Origin: Heterotrichella gracilis
Taxonomy: Eukaryota > Sar > Xanthophyceae > Tribonematales > Xanthonemataceae
Length of the DNA: 55,899 nucleotides
Reading direction: 5' to 3'
Assembly (NCBI GenBank): GCA_032358255.1
Contig: JAULBX010025785.1
Coordinates: 1 to 55,899, forward strand
The first letter of the stretch is position 1. Every line of letters starts with the position of its first letter. Shown here one piece after another: positions 39,001 through 49,796 of the stretch. The translations under genes and the position numbers were made by a program. Below the pieces are notes generated by a model. It saw nothing but the letters and a program-made list of their open reading frames with translations. It had not been told where the DNA came from and searched no databases.

Positions 39001-40513
39001 ATGCGGTTCAGTATGTAATTGTGGCAGGCACACCTCCCAACCCTGCTCACCGCAAGCATTGCTTATCAACCTGGGGCATTAGAGCAAGGGGTAAAATAAC
39101 TCCCCAGCATACGCACACACCAACCCCACCTCACCCCACCCCACCCCCACCGCAGGTCCACCGCTTTGTGGTTGGCATTGCCCCCATCCGCTCCCTGTAC
39201 CGCATAGGCTCAGCAGCAGCGCAGCTCCTGGCCATACCTGCGGAGCAGCTGTACGGCAGGGAAGCAGGTGCAGATGGGGTTTTAGGGTTTTATGGTGCAG
39301 GTTGCGCAGCTACCGCCAGAAAATTGCTATATTTGCGGACCAGGGTTGCAGGGCAGCAGCTGCGGTGTCAGCTTTAGGGTTTAGGGTTTACGATGTGCAG
39401 CTTCAAGGCACAATCGCGGACCAGCTGTATGGCAGGGAAGCGGGTGCGCGAAGGGTTTTAGGGTTTGGAGGCAAGTGCATTAGGGTGTGGGGTTGCAGTT
39501 GCGCCGTTTAGGGCCAGGGCTGTGTACAGTCAGCGTTCGGGCGGTTGAGCGAGCGTGTAGGGTTCAAGGGCTTGAGCACACCAGGCCCTGCACCACCTAA
39601 CCCACCACCCCACCACCACTGGCCAAGGGGCGCCCCTGTCCCGCCACCTGGGGCGGGGGGTGTCATTTAGTAGACCCAAGCCCTTGGCATATGTTATTTG
39701 ACTTTCTACAAACTGGGAAAAAACGTATTCTCAGGTTTTATGTTTGTTCCTTTTTACTGCAGGCCGGGAGGCGCCCCTGTCCCGCCACCTGCGGCGGGGG
39801 GTGTATGGCCTGGCGCGTGCGCTGCTGCTGGAGCTGCTGGAGCTTGGCGGGAGTGTGGCTGCGGGGGCGCAGGCGGTGCTGCAAGGGGGGGGTCCCCAGG
39901 GGAGCCAACCCGTGGCCGGCAGCCAGCAGCCCACAGGTGCGAAATCCCTAGACCTTAAACCCTGGAATTGGGTATCACGAAATTGCTGTAATCGGCACAA
40001 ATGGTTGGCCACCATTTGCACGAAACAGTGTCAGACAAGCCTTGGCCTGGGTTGAGGCATATCCAGGCAGGCTAATCTTGCACACAGCTGGAATGCAGAT
40101 GCTTGATACATCTCGCAAGCCTAGGGCCTTGCTAACCCTTGAGTCAAGGAACACTAAATTCTGCGAATGAATAGTATTATTGTTGAGAAGATCTTTTAAA
40201 TCATTTGCCTCCAGGGATATCCAAGTATCATCTCCTCCTGTGTGCAGGCCTGCGCGACGGCCTGCGCCAAGCCTGCGCCCACCTCTCCTCGGGGTTTGAG
40301 CCCCTGGCACGCGAGCTGGTCCTCCTCCCAGTGAGTCGGGTGCGCCAAGGGGAGGGGCTGGGGGCGGCGCTGGGGGGCGCGGTCCGGGCGGCCCCGGGGG
40401 CTGCGCTTGCCCCCGCGGGCGCCGCTGCTGCTGCCGTGAGGAGTACCCTGCTAGGTGCCAGGAACTCTCTGGACCCTGATCGCTGCGAGACCAGCAGGCA
40501 GCTGGCAAGGTGA
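27064..40513 (+). CDS. ATG2: Autophagy-related protein 2 (lipid-transfer protein)
   Basis: Twenty-seven exons with agreeing phases give 1,933 residues, close to plant and animal ATG2. Exons: 27064-27240, 27648-27945, 28410-28636, 28865-29089, 29370-29630, 29791-30240, 30573-30785, 31021-31544, 31791-31914, 32305-32581, 32947-33062, 33310-33456, 33700-33825, 34098-34210, 34479-34648, 34941-35080, 35351-35612, 35903-36110, 36375-36472, 36853-37254, 37409-37536, 37718-37882, 38039-38195, 38523-38764, 39156-39267, 39763-39936, 40248-40513. ATG2 bridges ER and phagophore and moves phospholipids along a hydrophobic groove, with ATG9 and ATG18/WIPI. The N-terminus (WAVKRLLKFVLKRQLGRVL, then LDLEQLDVQL) is the Chorein_N domain, ending near VVSGYLGSVSATIPF. 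The C-terminus carries the ATG_C signature: VALRGGAYGEVANMVAWRGV, GVYGW, WLEDITANQVH, then GARNSLDP just before the stop. Middle exons are rich in Pro/Thr/Gly tracts. The exon 20 donor is GC (AG|GCAAGT). Several introns hold echo copies of exon ends. Confidence 0.95.
27245..27647 (+). repeat. Echo array of the start of ATG2 exon 2 (104-bp units)
   Basis: Exon 2 starts at 27648 after a TACGCAG acceptor. The same boundary (TATGCAG, then GTCCATGCCAACGGGAGG) occurs at about 27435 and 27539, giving a 104-bp period, and an older copy at about 27245-27307 follows the exon 1 donor directly. Each 104-bp unit includes AAACCCTAACCCT telomere-like words. The two recent decoys keep perfect CAG acceptors but differ by one base at the first exon position (T instead of G). 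Confidence 0.92.
28046..28305 (+). repeat. Two echo copies of the start of ATG2 exon 3
   Basis: Exon 3 begins at 28410 with codons for GLERVLEQLQVHVRNVTLRLELP. A close copy at about 28228-28303 keeps the CCATGCAG acceptor and the same reading frame. An older one at about 28050-28110 keeps only the CAGCTGGAGGTCCATGTGCG part. The close decoy starts in phase and keeps coding for about 25 residues before it diverges. Confidence 0.9.
28819..28850 (+). repeat. Echo copy of the start of ATG2 exon 4
   Basis: CTTGCAGATTTGCCGCTTGGGCAAC-like sequence at 28815-28848 repeats the real exon 4 start (TTTGCAGGTCTGCCGGCTGGG) at 28859-28880, about 44 bp upstream, acceptor included. Confidence 0.8.
33246..33277 (+). 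repeat. Echo copy of an internal part of ATG2 exon 12
   Basis: GCGCCACGTGACAGGGATGT in intron 11 matches GCGCCACGTGGCGGGGAGGT inside exon 12 at about 33367, some 120 bp downstream, and continues with CCC(A/T)GG(T/C)TCC. Here the duplicated part is internal, so the original unit probably extended across the acceptor. Confidence 0.65.
34289..34332 (+). repeat. Echo copy of the end of ATG2 exon 14
   Basis: The exon 14 donor region (TCAACAGGTGGGTACAC at 34204-34220, followed by GGTTAGGATTTTGCTAGGGC) is imitated at 34289-34332 by TCAGCAGGATGTGTACAC and TTAGGGTTTTGATAGGGC. The duplicated donor is no longer GT at the same place. Confidence 0.65.
39404..39666 (+). repeat. Echo copies of ATG2 exon 25 end and exon 26 start
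   Basis: Intron 25 carries both kinds of echo. At 39419-39460 the end of exon 25 is repeated (reads DQLYGREAG against EQLYGREAG) with its following TTTTAGGGTTT intron. At 39617-39664 the start of exon 26 is repeated (GGCGCCCCTGTCCCGCCACC). The order in the transcript is exon 25, its tail echo, the head echo of exon 26, exon 26, just as in intron 8 of AGT2. Confidence 0.88.
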
Positions 40514-42613
40514 ACACGATTACACCAAGCAATGGGCAGGGACCAGGCGCCGATGCGGGGGTGGTGGGCTGTGTGGGTAACACGGTATACCAGGTGGGGT
40601 GCAGCAGGTTGTTGGGAGTTTCCGGACCTCGATCGCTGTGAGGCCAGCCGGCAGCTCATAAGGTGAAAAGACGGGGAGGAGGAGTGCAGGGGGGCCACCA
40701 ACCGCCAGGGAGTGGGAGATAGTGGCGCAAGCGGGGGCATATAGGGGGGCAGCCAGGGGGCAGCTGGTGAGGTTCAGCTGACGGTGGGGGTTGGGGAGGG
40801 GGGCACAAATAACCACCTGGAACCCAAGTGTAGTTGCAGCGCACACCTTGACAGCGACACTGCCACCACGTTAGCCCGGTCTAAGCAGAGCCACATACCA
40901 TATTGGTTTCCCCCGCAGATGGTGCTGCACGTTCCTGTGGCGCACCGCCAATTGTATTGCAATGTACAATATGCTTTCTATTTGTATCCGTTTTGCGTCT
41001 TCTCAGTCAAGTTCAGCCACTTGAAAATAGTGGGTTGCAGGGTGGTACCTCCTTTGTACACTAGGCGGACAGCAGACACGACGCGGGACTTATTTCAATA
41101 GGTGTGTACAAGGTTTTTATATTGTACCTGCATACCCGTGGCTATGGTGGTTTCTGCTCAGCAAGATGCCGTCCCGTCTACGGGGCGAATAGCCAATCAT
41201 ACTGACCCATATTGCTGCACAATTCCTTGGCCAAGGGTGCAGCAGCTTTTGGCAATGTGCATTGAGAGGGGACTCGGGATATTAGGACCTCGAAAACAGC
41301 CGAGGAGAGTGTGATCTGTGCACACTTAGCACGCTAGCCAGCCCTGTCTCAAGAAGGGTGATCCCACTTTGTTTCTTGGCAACGGCTTGTAGCACACCTG
41401 GCATGGCGCCACTCAGCGCTTGCATGTCCTTTGGTGACTCCCACCTGCCATACAGGTTGCACGAGGCTGGGTGAAAGCTTCAGCTTTGTTAGTCACCAAG
41501 TGTGAACATGCCATTTTGTCTGCAACTGAGCACAAGTGTGAGCGCTGAGACGCAACTGGCAAAGTGCACCCATCACCTGCCCTTTTGGAGGCTGATGTGC
41601 CTTCCACGTAGGGTGTAGGAGGGTCCTCCCGCCTTGCCTGGCATGGATTCGTGGCTCAGCCCGCATGCAGGTCATGCCACGTTGGCATGCAAGAAGCTGT
41701 CCTGAGCCGCAAACGGGCCATCAAGGGGGCAAAAAGTTGAGCAGATTTGGTGCTGAGACCGTTTTCCAGCCCCAAAAATGTGACCCAAAGTTAGATCAAT
41801 AAAGATCAAGCTGAATCGCTGGTACAAATTACGCAGCTCTCGGAAATCTACGATCGTACCAGGAAAAGATACGATCGTGGACCTAAAGCGTTCTAGAAGG
41901 TTCCATGGGACACGCTTTATTACGTCATAATGCCGCGGCCTTTCCGGGCACCCTGCCCTCATTTTAATCACGGGATCCTGCCGATCCCCCAGATTTGCGC
42001 GGGATCGTCACTTTGCGAGATTTGCTGATGTGGCGAATCCCCGGAGCACGCCAGCCGTGAATAGTTTTGGGCACACGCGCCGAAACCGCACCTGGCGGCT
42101 GATGAGCCGCACATGCGGCGCTCGCGCCGGACGGTGCCACGAAGGTGCTACACCGATTTGGGTGTGGGTGGCCAGATTTGGGCAGATTTTGTGGCGGGCT
42201 GGGCAGGCAAAAGTGCACCACGCTGGCTGCTGCGCAGCGCTGGCAAAAGCTCTTTTGCCAGCAAAGCTTCCCAACAAAGCAAAACCTGACTACTCGCCCA
42301 ACTCTACCACCTATTCTTCTTTGCAACCGTCGTCTATTGACCGTTGCATCACTGCGCAGAACGTCAGCTATCTATTTGTCCCGCCGTCTATTGGGTTTTC
42401 CTACCACGATTGGAGTTGTAGAGAGCGCTGGTGTGGGCCCGCTCACCCGCGTCCTGTTTATGCACACGCCAGTGGAAGATGCAGCTCAAACCTTGCTGCC
42501 AAAGCCTTGGTGAAGCAAGTATATTCTTCCGCCCCTGAACAGCGTTGCTATTGAACAGCCAACAGGCGCTGCAGCGTCGCCGTTACACACAAGTCAGTGT
42601 ATAGTTTGAAGGT
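40514..42613. other. Region between ATG2 and the CCCH gene
   Basis: It begins with a second copy of the ATG2 C-terminal end at about 40618-40668 (GACCTCGATCGCTGTGAGGC against GACCCTGATCGCTGCGAGAC at 40471-40490) and perhaps a third remnant at about 40745-40775. The rest is probably 3' UTR, intergenic DNA and the CCCH promoter and 5' UTR. Two ACGATCGT palindromes lie at about 41848-41880. No other gene was recognised. Confidence 0.55.
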
Positions 42614-45600
42614 ATGACCTCGTTGGTGGAACGTCTCCAGGCAGCGATGGACGCCGACGTGCTGGAAAGCATGCAAGAGGCGGAGCCCGCGCTGTACAAG
42701 AGCGACGAGTTCCGCATCTTCTGTATGAAAGTAAGTGCCGGATCAGGGTGTGCAGACTGCCAAAGGTGTTTGGGCAGTGTGCTACTTTTTTTCCAGGCCG
42801 TATCCGCGAGGGTATCCCTTCAGTGGCGCAACACCTTGCATCGTTCCTTGCACTGCGTTGCAGTGCATAACCCTGGCAGGTTGCATTCCCTGCCCGAGTG
42901 AGCTCATCTTGAGAGGTGGCATCGCACGGGTTGGTGTGCTGCTTACTTATCACTCTGCCGGTGGTTTCCTCCTGTAGGTGCTTCCATGCTCCAAGCGCTA
43001 TTGCCACGACTGGACAACCTGCCCTTTCGCCCATCCTGGCGAGAAGGCGCGCAGGAGGGACCCGAGGGTGCACAGCTACACGGGAATCGCGTGCCCGGAC
43101 ATGAAAAAGGTAAGCCCATGCAGGTGGCAGGGTGACGGGAGTAGGTGGGCAAAACTCCGACACGGGCCCAGCTAGAACGGCACAACAGAGAGGGATTGTA
43201 GGCCACAGCAGCAGCTACAGCTTTGAGCTTGGTTGCACCTCTTTTAACTTGGACAGCTGTGTTGCATCGACTTCATTTGACGCTTTTTGCAGTCGTGCCA
43301 TGTGTCCCAGGGCGTTGCGTTCCTCGCAGGAGGCTCTATGCACTCAGGTGGCGTAGGGTAGTTACGAAGCAGTGTTCCTCGCACCCAGGTCCCATCTGTA
43401 TGCAGCGAGACCCAATTGCTTCCATCCAAAACGCCAAAACGCACCAACTTTTTCCCTGAGATGTCACGGAGATGTCGTGTCGCGACGTGCCTTGGGCTGT
43501 CCCATAATCATGCCTTTGCCTTCCCAGCGAGTCAGATTCCCTGCGTGTGCCTGCAAGTGAAACACCTGCTGAGGTTGCTGTGTGCCTGCAACAGGATGGG
43601 ACCTGCGTACGAGGCGACACCTGCCCCTACGCCCACAACGTTTTCGAGTACTGGCTCCACCCAACACGTAAGTCCAGCCAGCCATGCTCTCTGATTGAAG
43701 GGACAGTGCCCAAACCGACAACGCTTCGCCTGCGTGTTCAAAAGCTTTGAAACCGTCGATCAACATACTAGCAAGTTCTTTTGCGAAAACCAGGCTTGGC
43801 GCAATTTGAAAATCGCACAAGTGCCGCGTCCTATCAAACAGCCCTCGACCCTCCCTGTTGTCGCCCTGCACCCCAACCACTGCTTGAACCCCCGTTCCCA
43901 CTGCATCCCTGACCTCACACTCCTATTTGAAGCGTGCACATTTGCCGATCTCACCCGCCCCACTCCCCCGCAGGCTACCGCACCCAGCTGTGCAACGATG
44001 GGCCCAACTGCCGGAGGCGGGTGTGCTTCTTCGCACACACACTCGAGGAGCTGCGCGTGCCCGCCGTCAAGCCCTTCGTGCCGCCGGAGGCGCTGGCAGC
44101 GGCGGCAGCCTCTAGCAACGCCGCGGAGATGGAGATGGCAGGGGATGTGGGTGCGGCGTTCTCAGCACAGGTGGGTTAGGGACCTCCCCCAAGCATGCTA
44201 GGTGGCTGGGCCTTTGCAGGTGCATAGCAAGGCACACTGTAGCAGGTATAACGCATAGGCGCCTACAGGAATGCTATGCAACAGTCCCGGCCAGCTGCTT
44301 TACACAAGACAACTTCTAACATAACCCCAACGCATGCGTTTGTCACTGCGAAGCAAGAAAGCCCCCTTCTTGTACACCACCTCCGGAACACCCTAACACC
44401 ACACTGACGCCCGCCCTTCTTCCCCGCCCCCCACAGAACGCCAACCCCGCAGCCGCAGCAGCAGCAGCTGCCGCCGCTTTCTCAATGGACCAGCAGCAGC
44501 AGCAGGGCCCCGGAAACAACCCCCGGGACCTGGGCGACATTGCCTCCCGCCTCACCTCGCTGCGCATGGCGCCAGGGGCGCAGTCCCCGCAGGTGCATGA
44601 CTTGCTCCAGCAGCTGATGGCGGATGTGCAGAGCGCCAGCCTGCCGGTTCCCGACAGCGGCGCCGACAACGGCATGGGGATGGGGCGCGGCATCTTCCGC
44701 ACCGCCAGCGACCCCATGTCCCAGCAGGCGGAGGTGGGTGGCGCTACACACACATATACACACACTGCTGCACCTTGCGCACTGACTTGTGCTGGCACGG
44801 GCCTGCACATTATCACCCATGGCAAGCAAGGAAGCAAGGTCCTTGTAAACCCTGCATGACACCACAGCACGCGCACCACCCCAGCTACCACCATACTTGA
44901 AATAATGGGACGCATAAACACAACACTCAATAAAAACTTTGTGAATACGCATTCAGTTAGTTGAATGAAAATGAAGATCATCATTCAGCTTTTGATTTAC
45001 TCCTCTCCTCCCGCAGGTGGCCCCGCGCATCACCCTCGCCCAGGCCCGCCGCCAGGGGTCTGGCTCTGGCTTGTTCAACCGCAGCTCCTCCCTGCACCAC
45101 TCGGGCGCCCCCGCGGGGTTGCATGCACCCGACATGGCCGACTTTTACCGCCAGAACCAGGTGCAGCAAGACCAGGGGTTCAACATGCTGCAGGTGCGTG
45201 GGTTCAGGGTTTTGTGAGTTAGGGTTAGGGTATGATGCCATGCGAGATTCGAACTTCTATGGTGCCTGTGTATTGGCACAATGTTGGGGGAGTACACATT
45301 CAGTCTGCATGTCCACTCAGACCTCTCACTTTGTGTCAGTCCTGTGGCTTCCAGTTTCGCCCACACCAACTCACCCATCACCTCCACCCTCCCCGCAGGC
45401 GCCTTCCGGCAACATGCCCCGCGTGGACCCCTTCTCCGACTACCTCCAGCAGCGCATGGGCCAGCTGGTGGCACAGGAAGCGCAGGGCCAGCACACCACC
45501 TTCTCGTACCCCGCCTCCCCCCACCACCCCAACCAGCAGCAGCAGATGTCGGGCGGCCACATGGCGCCACCTGGCGGCGACTGGGGCCAGGTGTCGCAGC

Positions 45601-47204
45601 AGGAGCTGTTCCAGGAGGCCATGCACGTGAGTGGACCTAGGGTTTAGGGTGTACTGACTTGGTGATCCATGCATACTCGGGGTTTGTGTGCCCCTGTCTC
45701 TCGAGAACCAGTGTCAAATTTGTAATATTCCGCCTCGATGACCCCTGCTTAGGGTTTCATGGTGCCCTCGCCTTTGTAAGGTTTAGAGTATGCTTGCTGC
45801 ATACATGCAACCCCCCACCCATACCTACGCACACTAACCCCTCGCCCGATTCCCACCCACAGGAGCAGCTGCGCCAGCTCATGCACGCCCAGCAGCAGCA
45901 GCAGCGCCCCCCCCCCCAGGAGGACTCCTTCCCCGACATGCGCCGCCTGTCGCTGGACTCCAACTGGCAGGCCCTGCAGCAGCGCCAGGCCATGCAGGAG
46001 CAGATGGCGGCCCAGCAGCAGGCGCAGGCGCAGCGGGACGAGGCCAGGCGCATGAGCTTCGACTCGAGCTACACTGGTAAGCTCAAAACCCATTGCAAAC
46101 CACACACATTTGTTCATGTACTGGACGGCAATGGTGTGCTTGGCTGGCACTGCTTGCATGCATGCAAGTTGCTTTGATAGTGTGGCAGAAGGTGTGCTCG
46201 TACAGTTGGTCCCCATGGGCATTATCAAAATCCATGGGTACATGAGCTACCCCACCTTTCGCACCCGCGCGCCCCCAACTGCATTTTTTGACCCCGCCCA
46301 CCCCCTCCCCCGCAGGCTACTCGGGCGGCCCCTACTCGCGCAACGCGTCCATCGACAGCGTGCGCACCGGCAACTTCTCGGCGCGCATGTCGCTGGAGTC
46401 GCCCCGCTCTTCGGCGCCCTACTCGCGCGGCTCGTCCTTTGACGCGCCAGCAGGCTTCCAACGCATCTCGCTGGACGGTGCTCTTGGCTATTGTGGCCCC
46501 AACGGGCCCCCGCTGCACCCCTATGGGGGCGAGGTGGAGGCCATCCGCCAGGCGCAGGAGACCATGCGCCAGCAGCAGTACATGGCCAACCTGTCGGCAG
46601 GTGCGGCTACAATCTCCTTAACCGTAGATCGGAAACCCTCAACCTTAATTCAGCAGTACAGGGCCAGCCTGTCCGCGGGGAGGGGGGAGACCTTCACTTT
46701 GTTTCCTTTCCCATGGGCTTGCTGCATTGGTGTGGCATGAGATTGGTGCTCAGCTGTAGGAGCTGCACATGGCTGGCTCCCTATATGTGGGAATCCTGTA
46801 AGATGTGTATGAATCCTGCATCGCAATCGTTACGCGGTGAACACATCCACTGTTGCTGATTCTGACCCCTTTCCCTCCCCTCCTCTACAGCCCTGGCCAA
46901 CGCCGGCCCCCTGGCCCCCACCCCAGAGCACAGCCGCAGTCAGGAGAAGCTCGACTCCCTGCACCCCCTCCCCCCCCGCCGCAACTCCGGCGAAGCCGCC
47001 CCCACCATGGGCGCGCGCAAGAACTCTGGGGATAGCGGCGGCCGCAACAGCCCATCCCTGGGAGCCCCATCTGGCTCTGCCAATCCCCAGGACAGGCTGT
47101 CCAGCCCCGAGACGAACCAGGGCAGCAACGGCAGCTCAGACAGGATTAGCATGGGCTCTGCTGGCGGCGGCGGTGAGCAGCAGGTGCCGCAGCAGTGGTG
47201 GTGA
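42614..47204 (+). CDS. Plant-type tandem CCCH zinc-finger protein (RR-TZF)
   Basis: Ten exons (42614-42730, 42978-43109, 43595-43667, 43974-44170, 44437-44733, 45017-45193, 45399-45626, 45863-46076, 46316-46600, 46891-47204) give 677 residues in consistent phase. The arginine-rich motif is C43-X5-H49-X4-C54-X3-H58. The tandem fingers are C78-X8-C87-X5-C93-X3-H97, a 16-residue linker, and C114-X5-C120-X4-C125-X3-H129, exactly the plant spacing; [18 protein letters not shown] is diagnostic. Relatives bind AU-rich mRNA and shuttle between nucleus and P-bodies or stress granules, controlling decay and translation. From residue ~145 the protein is disordered, with Ala and Gln tracts, and repeats short basophilic serine motifs (for example [33 protein letters not shown]), likely kinase sites. 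There are no N-terminal ankyrin repeats, unlike some plant members. Whether it represses or activates its targets cannot be told. Confidence 0.95.
46640..46685 (+). repeat. Echo copy of the end of exon 9 of the CCCH gene
   Basis: CAGCAGTACAGGGCCAGCCT with GTCCGCGGGG at 46651-46682 imitates the exon 9 end CAGCAGTACATGGCCAACCT with GTCGGCAGGTG (46572-46603), about 79 bp downstream. The donor GT of the copy is lost. Confidence 0.75.
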
Positions 47205-49790
47205 GCGGCTGTTTAGGGTTTAGTGTTTGCCCTTAACCGCAGCAGTGGTGGTGATCGGCTGGTTTTACGATGGCCGAGGCTCCTCGCATGATCAAGACCA
47301 GCAGCGATGCGAGTTGGGATCTATAGCAGGCCCAAATGGGCTGAGCAGAGGGTGTGTTTGCAGCCTGTACCAGGCATGCTGGTGTGCTGGGGTGGGGAAA
47401 GTGCACACATGCGGTTTAACCTGCTGTTTTATAGATATTCAGGGTATATAGGGTCGATACCATGCGCCAGTGGGGGCCAAGTTGTTCGCTGTGCGCCGCA
47501 TGCGCACATACTCAAGATTTTTACCCTGTGAGGTGTATTCTCGCATTGCCATTTTGGTTTTTGCAGTATTCCTTGTGTGTGAGAGAAGTGGAGCGGGCTG
47601 AACTGTATGCTGGGGCACGCAGGAGTGCCCCATGTTGCTTTTGCACTGTTATATGGTATATGCCAGGCGCATGCGCGGGGCTTTCCTGCGGGTGCGTGTC
47701 GTAGTTTTGTCCCTTTGTCTGGGCTTGGGCAGGGTGTAGGGTTTCTTGAGCAGGGCTGGCTCTTTAAACCCTAGGGTATTGTGCGCGCTCTAGATTTGCA
47801 AGGGTTTGGGGTTTGGAGCGGCCTGCCGCCCTTTGCTCGCCATAGGTTGTGTGGTGCGCGAACCTGCGTGAGCTCAACCATTCTTCTTTTCGCCGTGTTT
47901 GCCGTTACGGTTAGCCCTCCCTCAAGTGTATTTCCCCTTATGACAGCCTTTGGGAGGTAGGCAGTAGGCGCCTGTGCCTGCAGTCAAGGCAGGCCTAGTG
48001 CCCCCAGTGGATTTTGCTTGCCACTGTTTTGCTAGGTGGCCCCAAGAACAAATGAGCCATAGCGCAGTATGTGATATGATGGGCCAATCACCTGCCTGAG
48101 TCATCCGTAGGAGTCCCGCGCTCGTTGAGAATTTGCCTGCATTTTCCATGTACCCTATTTTGGACGCTTCCGGTTTCGATCCGCGGCACAGCTGACTGCA
48201 CCCAGTTTTTTGCCACGTGTTTGGTCTGGGCTAGTGCGCTGACTGTTTGTTTGACCTGCCTTCCCTTTCCCATTGGACCAGGGGTTTGCGCTGCGCATTG
48301 TGCCCGCCATACCGTCCACATGGCATGTTCCAACACCAAACAATGAATTCGTGTTTGTAAGCTCCACGCGCGTTGTGATCTATTTACAATGTGATTAGGG
48401 GAGGTTTAGTAGCCTGGTGCGCAGGCAGTTTTGTGCTGATTTGTGTCTATTGTGGGGTGGGCTCAACTCTGGTGAGGGTAGACACCTTGTGCATTAAACC
48501 CTACACTTTTTCTAGTAGAGGAGCGGTAACCCATAGGGTTCCATTTTGCCATGTTTTTGTTCCTAGCAGCAGCATTAGTTTGGGAGTCAAAATAAATTTA
48601 GCCATTCGGGGGGTTGCTATACCATGATGTTCGCTTACCTTGCAGGGAATAATTTAGCGGTTGGTGATTGTTAGAGCGGTACTTGTACTACTTCGCGTTG
48701 GGCAACGTAGTAGTATGCTGTAAGAACTGCAGTGACTCAAAACTGTTGTTATATTGCAAGGTCAGACCTTAACCCCAATGAGTAGCCCCTTGAGTTTGGC
48801 CATTTGCTCAACGAGATGTCTTTGGCTGCTGCCGGCGCACAACACCGTGAAGGTTGGCACTGGCAGTGCACCACGCCGAGAAGGTTGCAAGCCTTGAATG
48901 CTAACTTTAGCCGAGTTAGGTGGCTAGGCTTGCAGCTGTTGTCCCAGCCCAGCTTGAAGCTGTTGTCCCGGGGACAGTGGGGACGCATCCTGAGGATGCA
49001 TGCAATGCATGTAAATGACATGACCTCTGGTTAGCCGAGCTCGGGCAGCTGTCCTGGCCAGTGGTGCACTGGTGGCTCGCCTCTCGCATGTGCACTGTGG
49101 TAAGAGGCAGTCTTACTCAGTGGCACAACTGCATAAAGGCCGGGCTCAAGGCTTGCAGTTCAGGGGATTCCGAATTGTTTTTAGAAAGAAACTGAAAATG
49201 AAAATGAATTTCCGAAGAATGGCAAGCTACTGGTGCTAGCACGACAGTTGCCGCACCAGCCATAACTGAGTTGGCTGTTTGCCTTAGTAACACCGCCGAT
49301 ACTCTCTCACTGGAGGAACGCAACTTGCTTTACAGATCAGTCCACTGTTCCGGGTGTTTTGGGTACCAATATGGTGTGTAGGGAGGCAGACCGGCAGGTG
49401 AGTCAGGTACCGACACTTGAGACAAACACTTGGTAGCTGGGTATTGATTTAGTTTCTTCAATGCAGCCTGCAGAGTATGTGCGAAGTCGTTGCCGTTTAA
49501 GGGTTGTTTAGGACCGCCACGCACGATCTCTATGAGCTGCATGCATGCATGCATGTCGTGCCAACCACGAACGCATTGAAAGTCCTTTAGTCTAGTTACT
49601 GTGTTACCCTATGCTTCATGGCCATACATTACCGTGTTTAATAGCGGTGTGAAGTAAACCGTCGACTTTGCCAACGCATCTCATTCACATTGCCCATTGA
49701 AGGGCAATAGTGACAGGTGGCAGACGTGCATCTCTGCTGTGTCAGGGCGACCGCTGTATACGCTCCATGCAGTGTGAGCCAAGGTAAAAG
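47205..49790. other. 3' flank of the CCCH gene and unassigned DNA
   Basis: At 47238-47262 the stop-codon region of the CCCH gene is repeated (CCGCAGCAGTGGTGGTGATC against CCGCAGCAGTGGTGGTGAGC), so the terminal exon is also echoed downstream. The remainder is probably a long 3' UTR plus intergenic sequence. A minus-strand stretch at about 49117-49554 looks coding and is listed separately. Confidence 0.55.
49120..49554 (-). pseudogene. Open minus-strand stretch interrupted by one stop
   Basis: The minus strand from 49554 to about 49120 reads in a single frame with just one TAA, at 49333-49335. The translation before the stop has a protein-like composition (for example GNDFAHTLQAALKKLNQ and YTPYWYPKHPEQWTDL), and after it SSSERVSAVLLRQTANS. 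I recognise no family. It may be part of a decayed transposon or viral-type open frame, since retrotransposon fragments lie close by at 50.2 kb, or an exon of an unrecognised gene. Confidence 0.3.
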
Positions 49791-49796
49791 TGTTTC

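Noticed and set aside
41840..41882. Two ACGATCGT palindromes as a regulatory operator
   Set aside because: Short palindromes separated by 20 bp with no other support; no regulator or promoter element could be tied to them.
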